This document shows positions 8,085 through 12,525 of a stretch of DNA of 12,525 bases, piece after piece. Source of the DNA: DATHWB01 sp040902855. Its GTDB lineage: Bacteria; Actinomycetota; Acidimicrobiia; Spongiisociales; ZC4RG35. Made by a program: the position numbers and the translations under genes. The first letter of the stretch is position 1. Each line of letters starts with the position of its first letter. The notes beneath the pieces were generated by a model. It was not told the origin of the DNA. It was given only the letters and a program-made list of their open reading frames with translations, and made no database searches. Location of the stretch: assembly GCA_040902855.1 (NCBI GenBank), contig JBBDWN010000171.1, positions 1-12,525 on the forward strand, written 5' to 3'.

Positions 8085-9430
8085 ACGCTATCCGACAGCT
8101 GCGTCCACTCGATCTCACCTGGGTTCTTCCGTGGACGGTCCTCGCCGTTGCGGCGATTCAACCTATCCGCGATAACTCGTTCCTCTGGCATGTTCGAGCA
8201 GGGACCGTCCAGATCGTCGGTGGCAGCGTTCTGACGGCGGATCCGTTCAGCTTCACTCGTGCGGACGCGAGTTGGAGAACCCAGTCCTGGTTGGCTGAGC
8301 TCGCGTTCGGCTGGCTTGATGCTCGGATGGGGCTCGCCTTTGTGCCCACCGTTGTCTTCGCGGCGTTTGCGGTCGTGTTCCTCGGCGTGTGGCTCTTGGC
8401 GCGGGAATCGAATCGAAGCCCCCTGGTGCCCGCTGCCATCATGCTCGCCGCCGCCTGGACCGGTGCGGCGTTCATGAATCCACGGCCGGCCGTGTTCAGC
8501 TTCGGCCTGATAGTGCTCACGTTGCTGGCGAGCCGCCCGAAGCTCCGATGGGCGTTACCGCTGCTGATGTGGGTCTGGGCGAGTATTCATGCGAGCTTCG
8601 CCCTGGGGTTCATCATCGTGTGCGCCGAGAGTCTCAGGCGGACGCGGGCGATTCCGTGGCGCGACCTTGTGCCAATGGGCCTCGCGACGCTCTTGACTGC
8701 ACACGGAATCGGCGTCGTCGAGTTCCTGCTCGGCTTCGCGACGAGTCGCGGTGCCTTGGTTCATCTTTCGGAGTGGAGGGCACCATCGTTGGTCAGCCTG
8801 CCCTTCCTCCTCGTCATTCCGATCGTGCTGGCACTCTTCGCCGGCGCGTCCAAGGGACGGCTTGAGCTCACTGAGCTATGGATCGTGGGGCCCGCTCTGT
8901 TTCTGCTGGCATCTTCTGCCCGCGCAGTCCTTCCTGGGTTCCTGATGCTGATGCCGTCGTTGGCCCGCAGCCTGGGGGAGCTCCGTGTGGTGCGTGGTCG
9001 AACGTCGTCGCTGGAAGCGGCGCTGCTTGCAGTTCTCGGGATCGGTCTGCTCATCGGGTTCCCGTCGGCCCTGCGGTCCGCTGAGCTGTTCGAAGAGGGT
9101 CGCTTCCCGGTGGTCGCGGCTGGCCACCTCGAGTCGGACCGGCCGTATTCGGATGACGTTGCCTCCGCCTACCTGATCTACGCGACCTGGCCCGAACGTG
9201 GCGTGTTCGTCGACGATCGGGCAGAGCTGTATGGGGCGGCCTTCTTCGAGGACGCACTCGAGGTTCGTTCGGGTACACCAACATGGCGGGAGGTGTTCAC
9301 TGCATACGAAATCGATGAAGCGCTCGTGCGGGTCGATGACGGACTTGCCACCGAGCTTCTCGCGGCTGGATGGCGCGAACAGCATCGAGACGAACACTTC
9401 CTCGTGCTGACCCGTCCAGAATCGGGTTAG
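8081..9430 (+). CDS. Polytopic GT-C-like membrane protein, possible glycosyltransferase
   Basis: This is a 449-residue protein with roughly eight to ten hydrophobic segments over residues 13-340 and a soluble C-terminal part. Near the N-terminus it has DNSFLWHVRAG (31-41) and DPFSFTRADASW (54-65), then WLAELAFGWL. The C-terminal part has VFVDDRAELYGAAFFED (about 376-392) and W-R-E-x-F-x-x-Y. I recognise this 'D..lWH...G / DPFS.T...w...WL.E / D.RaelYG' pattern from a widespread family of uncharacterised membrane proteins resembling GT-C (PMT-like) glycosyltransferases that use lipid-linked sugars. The catalytic assignment is inference. Its TTG start overlaps the tadC stop (TTGA, 8081-8084), so it is coupled to the pilus operon. 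Substrates could be pilin, other exported proteins or envelope glycan. Its stop overlaps that of the convergent pilin gene by 4 bases. Confidence 0.7.
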   Translation: MNAIRQLRPLDLTWVLPWTVLAVAAIQPIRDNSFLWHVRAGTVQIVGGSVLTADPFSFTRADASWRTQSWLAELAFGWLDARMGLAFVPTVVFAAFAVVFLGVWLLARESNRSPLVPAAIMLAAAWTGAAFMNPRPAVFSFGLIVLTLLASRPKLRWALPLLMWVWASIHASFALGFIIVCAESLRRTRAIPWRDLVPMGLATLLTAHGIGVVEFLLGFATSRGALVHLSEWRAPSLVSLPFLLVIPIVLALFAGASKGRLELTELWIVGPALFLLASSARAVLPGFLMLMPSLARSLGELRVVRGRTSSLEAALLAVLGIGLLIGFPSALRSAELFEEGRFPVVAAGHLESDRPYSDDVASAYLIYATWPERGVFVDDRAELYGAAFFEDALEVRSGTPTWREVFTAYEIDEALVRVDDGLATELLAAGWREQHRDEHFLVLTRPESG

Positions 9431-9669
9431 CTCCCGGCGTCGGTCAGTTCACTGGCGATGAGGTCGTACTGTTGGGACAGCTCGCCGCCAACTGCCACGA
9501 CGGCGATCAGTGCGACGATTGCGATGAGTACGACGAGCAGCGCGTATTCGACCATGCTGGTGCCGTGCTCTTCGAGGTGGTGCCGTTCGATCTGGTCGCG
9601 GGGAGTGTTCCGCTCATGCCTCCGGAACCGAAGTAGGTGCCGTCTGATTGCAGACGATTCCCGGCCCAT
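9427..9669 (-). CDS. flp: Flp-family type IVb prepilin, copy 1 (long leader)
   Basis: Flp pilins are small prepilins cut by TadV/CpaA after a Gly, with Glu at +5 and usually Tyr at +6, then assembled into thin adhesive fibres. Here the motif is G|TSMVEY followed by the hydrophobic helix ALLVVLIAIVALIAVVAVGG and a short tail ending LTDAGS. The mature pilin would be about 44 residues. With ATG 9669 the product is 80 residues and the leader about 36, longer than the 19 of its neighbour. An in-frame ATG at 9708 would add 13 more, and there is no in-frame ATG, GTG or TTG between 9669 and the cleavage site. No good ribosome site precedes 9669. A good GGAGG further in precedes an ATG in another frame, so a start error or frameshift is possible. 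It is probably a minor or paralogous pilin read through from copy 2. Confidence 0.75.
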   Translation of the reverse strand: MGRESSAIRRHLLRFRRHERNTPRDQIERHHLEEHGTSMVEYALLVVLIAIVALIAVVAVGGELSQQYDLIASELTDAGS

Positions 9670-9736
9670 TGAGGCACCATGGCTCGCGAGGTTCGTTGTC
9701 GGCTCCATGTTTGGGCCCACCGGGTATGCAAAAGGG

Positions 9737-9764
9737 TGAGCCCCCCGTGAAAACGGGGGGCTCA
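9737..9764 (-). terminator. Strong GNRA-tetraloop hairpin between the two pilin genes
   Basis: A perfect 12-bp inverted repeat, TGAGCCCCCCGT and ACGGGGGGCTCA, encloses the 4 bases GAAA as written on the plus strand (TTTC on the pilin strand). Read in the pilin direction it starts 18 bases after the copy-2 stop codon and is followed by CCCTTTTGC, a short T-run displaced by 3 bases. It fits an intrinsic terminator or attenuator after the main pilin gene, or an mRNA-stabilising 3' hairpin. The weak T-tract suggests partial readthrough into copy 1. Confidence 0.75.
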
Positions 9765-9782
9765 GATGTGCTTCGGACTGGA

Positions 9783-9971
9783 TCAGCCGGCTGCGCCGAG
9801 ACCGGAGGCGATGTCACTAAACGCCTCGGAGACTTGGTTGCCGGCGAGGCTGATGGCCACGATGGCGATGATGGCGATGAGCACGACGAGGAGTGCGTAC
9901 TCCACCATCGATGCACCCCGCTCATCTTTGGCTGCGAACCATTCCACTGCCTTGGTGTAGAGAGCAAGCAT
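9783..9971 (-). CDS. flp: Flp-family type IVb prepilin, copy 2 (likely major pilin)
   Basis: This 62-residue prepilin has the leader MLALYTKAVEWFAAKDERG (19 residues), a TadV-type cleavage site G19|A20 with Glu24 at +5 and Tyr25 at +6, and the helix ALLVVLIAIIAIVAISLAG. The short tail ends ASGLGAAG, giving a mature pilin of 43 residues. Size and motif are typical of Flp. The excellent ribosome site and the dedicated hairpin downstream suggest it is the highly expressed major pilin subunit. It is on the opposite strand from the assembly genes, so it must have its own promoter, in the 80 bases before the assembly gap or within the gap. Confidence 0.92.
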   Translation of the reverse strand: MLALYTKAVEWFAAKDERGASMVEYALLVVLIAIIAIVAISLAGNQVSEAFSDIASGLGAAG

Positions 9972-9975
9972 TGGG

Positions 9976-9983
9976 CCTCCTGA
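9976..9983 (-). promoter_or_regulatory. Strong ribosome binding site of pilin copy 2
   Basis: On the minus strand TCAGGAGG ends 4 bases before ATG 9971. GGAGG is the best Shine-Dalgarno match in the window and fixes this start. The rest of the leader (9984-10051) contains TAGGGT (10005-10010) as a possible -10, without a convincing -35, and the palindrome ATAGGCCTAT (10040-10049) next to the gap. Confidence 0.85.
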
Positions 9984-10051
9984 AATCGTGTCTTGGAGAT
10001 GTGAACCCTACCGACCGTGGGTGCGTGTCCCATGGGCTGATAGGCCTATTC

Positions 10052-10151
10052 NNNNNNNNNNNNNNNNNNNNNNNNNNNNNNNNNNNNNNNNNNNNNNNNN
10101 NNNNNNNNNNNNNNNNNNNNNNNNNNNNNNNNNNNNNNNNNNNNNNNNNNN
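10052..10151. other. Assembly gap of 100 N
   Basis: Exactly 100 undetermined bases is the conventional placeholder for a scaffold join of unknown length. It separates the pilin upstream region from the stop codon of the response regulator, which begins at the first known base after it (10152). Adjacency of the pilus locus to the two-component pair therefore depends on scaffolding, and genes may be missing here. Confidence 0.97.
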
Positions 10152-10790
10152 CTAGCGGCGTTGGTTGCCCAGACCGAGTCTCAAGGCTTCCACTGCCGCT
10201 TGGGTCCGGTCCGAAACCGACAGTTTCTGGAAGATCGAGGCCAAGTGGTTCTTCACTGTCTTCTGGGAGATATACAGCCGTTCGGCGATCTCTTCGGTAG
10301 AGGACACTCCCCGGGCGAGGAGGCTGAGCAGTTCTCTCTCCCGGTCGGTGAGACTGGCGGCCCCCGGATCGAGGGTCGGCTTGGCATACGGCGCCAAGAA
10401 CGCCTCGAGTTCGTGGGCATCGGTTGGCAGGGTCTCACCGGCCGCCACCGCCCGCACTGCCGCCGCCAACGTCGCCAATGGGGAAGACTTGGACAAAACT
10501 CCCCGAGCACCCGCCCGCATGGCATCGGCAGTGGATTCCGGTGTGACATGCATCGACACGATCACCACCGCGGCGCTGACCCCCCGGGAGCCCAACAGCG
10601 ACATCCCTCCGCCACCGGGCATCTCCAGGTCAGCGAGCACGACGTCTGCGGGTTGGGAGGCCAGTTCGGCTCGGAGAGCATCGGCGGAGCGGGAAGAGGA
10701 GACCACCCGCATGTCGGGGATCATCCCCAATGCGTCGGCCAGCCCGTCGGCGAACAGTGTGTGGTCATCTGCGATTGCGACACGAATCAC
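10152..10790 (-). CDS. NarL/LuxR-family response regulator
   Basis: This 212-residue DNA-binding response regulator is the partner of the adjacent sensor kinase. The receiver domain (about 1-115) has the acidic pair Asp8-Asp9 (VAIADDH), phospho-acceptor Asp54 (VVLADLEMPG), Ser79 in the Thr/Ser switch position, and Lys101 (GVLSKSS). A linker leads to a LuxR-type helix-turn-helix at about 145-205, starting SLTDRERELLSLLARGVS, with recognition helix YISQKTVKNHLASIFQKL. All key residues are intact. GTG 10790 follows the kinase TGA with no gap, and GGGGTGA just upstream can serve as ribosome site. The stop codon is the very first known triplet beside the assembly gap. The targets are unknown. Confidence 0.92.
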   Translation of the reverse strand: MIRVAIADDHTLFADGLADALGMIPDMRVVSSSRSADALRAELASQPADVVLADLEMPGGGGMSLLGSRGVSAAVVIVSMHVTPESTADAMRAGARGVLSKSSPLATLAAAVRAVAAGETLPTDAHELEAFLAPYAKPTLDPGAASLTDRERELLSLLARGVSSTEEIAERLYISQKTVKNHLASIFQKLSVSDRTQAAVEALRLGLGNQRR

Positions 10791-12284
10791 TCATTCACCC
10801 CAGGCGAGGCTAACCCGGGTTCCGCTCGGACCGGGGGATACGTCCAGGGTGATTCCGGCACCGGCGGCCCGTTCCCGCATCCCGACCAATCCGAAGTGAT
10901 CGTCGGGAAGGACCTTCGGATCGAACCCGTTGCCGTCGTCCTCGACCACGACTCGACCCCTTTCGAAGTCGACCCATCCGCTGACCTTCACCGTCGTTCC
11001 CTCCGAGTGTCGGGAGGCGTTTCTGATTGCCTCACCGATGATTCCATGCACAGCCGAGACCAACGAAGGCCGCACCGGCCGCCGTTCGTCGAGCAGGCTC
11101 TCGATGTGCGGAGTTTCGGGCAGGTCAGCGGCGAGTGTTTCGATGTAGGTCACCAGCGACCCCCCCTCCTGGGTGCGGAGATCGGCAACGCTGGTGCGAA
11201 CGTCGTCGACCAGCCGTGTGACCCGATCTCGTAAGCCCTGCAGGTGTTCGGTGACATTCGAATCCTCCACTTGCTGCACGACAGACATGTCGAGCGACAG
11301 CCCCAGCGAGGCCAACGCCGGCCCGATCTCGTCGTGAAGTTCCCTGGCGAGACGCACCCGTTCCTCCTTCACCGCATGCCGGGTGATGTCCTGCAACAAC
11401 GTTGCGTTGGCGAACGCCAACGCAACGGGCCGCAACGACAGCTTCAGATCCTCGGTGACCGTGTCGTCGATGCGCTCCCGGGTAACCAACCGGACCCAGC
11501 CCACCGTCCTCGTCCCGACTTCTAGGGGGATGGTGCGCTCGAATCCGTCAACCTGGGTTTCGCCTCGTCGCGCGATCACGATCGAACCTGTTTGGCCCTC
11601 GAGGACCGCTACTCCGGCTGATCCGGGGAAGCGTGCGATCAGATCGTCGAGGACTGCCCGGCCGATCGCCGGGGGAGTGGTGTCCTCGGCGGCGGTCAAG
11701 TCGGCGAGGCGGGAGAGCATGGCATTGGCGCTCTCAAGGACCTCCAGTCGCCGCTCGGAAGCATTGTGGATGGCTTCGGCCTCCTCCGCTTGCCGGCCCA
11801 TATCTCGCAGGATGCGATGAATGTGAGCGACGGTGACAGCAAGGAACAGATAGAGCAGGGCGAAGCCCCCCGCGCTGACGACCGATCCCGACTGAGCGAG
11901 GGCAATCGCGACGATCAGCATTCCCGAGAGTCCAGACGCGGCGAGGGCTGGGCGGTATCCACCGATCACCGCGGCATGGATACCGGGAGTGATTGTGAGT
12001 AGGAAGAACGAAGACCCTGGACCGCCGGAAAGCAGTAGCGCTGTCATGGTGAGAATCACGCCTGCGAGGACGAACGCGTCGAGGACCAGCGGCCGCTGGA
12101 GCACCGATGAAGGGATCGATGACGCCATGACCACCCACAATGCCGCGACGGCTACCGCCGCATACGCGTCAGATGTGCCGCCCAGGGTGTAGAGCGAGGC
12201 GATGGTTCCCACCGCGAGCGCCACCCACTCTGCTCCGAGCACGACTCGACGGACCCGGTTCTGCCAATTCGCTCGGCCTTCCAC
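10791..12284 (-). CDS. Membrane sensor histidine kinase (HisKA_3, NarX/DesK-like)
   Basis: From GTG 12284 the product is 497 residues. It has about six membrane helices over 13-157 with little extracytoplasmic sequence, suggesting that it senses a membrane or intramembrane signal. A short coiled coil (about 159-194) and a GAF-like region (about 184-299) follow. The HisKA_3 dimerisation helix has the phospho-acceptor His317 in LARELHDEIGPALASLGLSL. The HATPase_c domain has an N-box EAIRNASRHS (Asn422), G1 DDGNGFD (about 450-455) and G2 HFGLVGMRERA (about 463-473). The frame stays open to ATG 12407, but that start lies inside uvrB and upstream of the probable promoter, and the extra 41 residues look like translated spacer. 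GTG 12284 lies 7 bases after TACTCT, which suggests a leaderless mRNA. It autophosphorylates and passes phosphate to the adjoining regulator. Confidence 0.9.
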   Translation of the reverse strand: MEGRANWQNRVRRVVLGAEWVALAVGTIASLYTLGGTSDAYAAVAVAALWVVMASSIPSSVLQRPLVLDAFVLAGVILTMTALLLSGGPGSSFFLLTITPGIHAAVIGGYRPALAASGLSGMLIVAIALAQSGSVVSAGGFALLYLFLAVTVAHIHRILRDMGRQAEEAEAIHNASERRLEVLESANAMLSRLADLTAAEDTTPPAIGRAVLDDLIARFPGSAGVAVLEGQTGSIVIARRGETQVDGFERTIPLEVGTRTVGWVRLVTRERIDDTVTEDLKLSLRPVALAFANATLLQDITRHAVKEERVRLARELHDEIGPALASLGLSLDMSVVQQVEDSNVTEHLQGLRDRVTRLVDDVRTSVADLRTQEGGSLVTYIETLAADLPETPHIESLLDERRPVRPSLVSAVHGIIGEAIRNASRHSEGTTVKVSGWVDFERGRVVVEDDGNGFDPKVLPDDHFGLVGMRERAAGAGITLDVSPGPSGTRVSLAWGE

Positions 12285-12291
12285 GTTGGCA

Positions 12292-12297
12292 AGAGTA
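12292..12297 (-). promoter_or_regulatory. -10 box of the kinase-regulator operon (leaderless geometry)
   Basis: On the minus strand TACTCT (TANNNT) is followed by 7 bases and then GTG 12284. Transcription normally begins about 6-7 bases after the -10 hexamer, so the start codon would be at or next to the RNA 5' end. No ribosome site is present, and no clear -35 is visible. Confidence 0.5.
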
Positions 12298-12313
12298 GGG
12301 GTCCTCTGCCTTC

Positions 12314-12329
12314 GAGCCGGGTACGGCTC
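12314..12329. promoter_or_regulatory. Inverted repeat between divergent promoters, possible operator
   Basis: GAGCCG-GGTA-CGGCTC is a perfect 6-bp palindrome with a 4-base centre. It lies where the -35 region of the kinase promoter should be. It lacks a T-tract and is upstream of both genes, so it is better read as a protein site than as a terminator. A second dyad, GTGA-N9-TCAC (12345-12361), covers the uvrB -35 region. Neither matches the actinobacterial LexA box (GAAC-N4-GTTC). Confidence 0.35.
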
Positions 12330-12371
12330 ACCTCGTGGCTGCTCGTGAGGGGCCTTGTCACACCCGACCCG

Positions 12372-12377
12372 TACAAT
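12372..12377 (+). promoter_or_regulatory. -10 box of uvrB (leaderless geometry)
   Basis: TACAAT is one mismatch from the TATAAT consensus and ends 6 bases before GTG 12384, so transcription would start at or beside the start codon. No Shine-Dalgarno sequence is present. TTGTCA (12355-12360) resembles a -35 box but is only 11 bases away, too close for normal use. Confidence 0.6.
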
Positions 12378-12383
12378 CGCTCT

Positions 12384-12525
12384 GTGTCCACCCCCTTCAA
12401 GGTCCATTCCGATTTCCAGCCTGCCGGTGACCAGCCTGAGGCAATCGAGGCTCTCACTGCCTCCGTCGCTTCCGGCAACCGCTTCCAGACGCTGTTGGGC
12501 ATCACAGGGTCGGGCAAGTCGGCGA
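12384..12525 (+). CDS. uvrB: Excinuclease ABC subunit B, N-terminal 47 codons
   Basis: UvrB is the DNA-damage-verifying helicase-like subunit of nucleotide excision repair, loaded by UvrA and bound by UvrC. The fragment begins VSTPFKVHSDFQPAGDQPEA (the family signature 'F.l.S.f.P.GDQP.AI') and reaches the P-loop LLGITGSGKSA at residues 37-47, with Lys45. GKSA in place of the GKTF of Escherichia coli is usual in actinobacterial UvrB. The gene runs off the right edge. Start GTG 12384 is chosen from the N-terminal match and from the -10 box 6 bases upstream. It is divergent from the kinase, with 99 bases between the two starts. Confidence 0.93.
   Translation, partial: MSTPFKVHSDFQPAGDQPEAIEALTASVASGNRFQTLLGITGSGKSA

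Noticed and set aside
10040..10049. Palindrome ATAGGCCTAT at the contig edge
   Set aside because: A 10-base palindrome is short, and beside an assembly gap its context cannot be judged.
10161..11234. 357-codon plus-strand frame opposite the regulator and kinase
   Set aside because: It runs across two intact, motif-complete minus-strand genes and has no recognisable fold or ribosome site.
12285..12407. 41-residue N-terminal extension of the histidine kinase from ATG 12407
   Set aside because: It would overlap the first codons of uvrB and start upstream of the likely -10 box; its sequence is Pro/Arg-rich spacer translation.

Overview
The window is high-GC DNA with the hallmarks of an actinomycete-type (Actinomycetota) genome, possibly Acidimicrobiia-like. 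Three things point there: a four-S1-domain ribosomal protein S1 with low-complexity tails; frequent GTG/TTG starts, including starts that lie 6-7 bases after a -10 hexamer, as in leaderless mRNAs; and a UvrB P-loop ending in GKSA. The lineage is an inference from style, not a database match. A run of exactly 100 N at 10052-10151 marks a scaffold join of unknown true length, so this is a draft or metagenome-assembled sequence.

Layout. 2-1393 (+) is most of rpsA, open at the left edge, where it encodes a TPAAEE hexapeptide repeat. After a 257-base spacer, six co-directional, tightly packed genes (1651-9430, +) form a Flp/Tad pilus operon: cpaB/rcpC, cpaE/tadZ, cpaF/tadA ATPase, a fused extracellular von Willebrand A domain plus TadB platform protein, tadC, and a polytopic GT-C-like membrane protein. 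Two small Flp prepilins lie on the minus strand (9427-9669 and 9783-9971), converging on the operon, with a strong GNRA-tetraloop hairpin between them. After the gap, a NarL/LuxR-type response regulator and its HisKA_3 sensor kinase (10152-12284, -) form a two-component pair. The kinase is divergent from uvrB, whose first 47 codons end the window.

How it works together. CpaF would hydrolyse ATP to drive assembly of Flp pilin through the TadB/TadC inner-membrane platform. CpaE would position the machine at the cell surface or pole, and CpaB would act outside the membrane. The VWA domain welded to TadB would project outside the cell, beside the point where the pilus emerges, and is the most unusual part of the locus. 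The GT-C-like gene is translationally coupled to tadC and may modify the pilus or the envelope. No prepilin peptidase (TadV/CpaA), TadE/F/G minor pilins or secretin is present here. The secretin would not be expected in a single-membrane cell; the others must lie elsewhere or in the gap. In Mycobacterium the order is rpsA-coaE-(small gene)-uvrB, so the pilus locus and the two-component pair sit between genes that are close neighbours in other actinobacteria.
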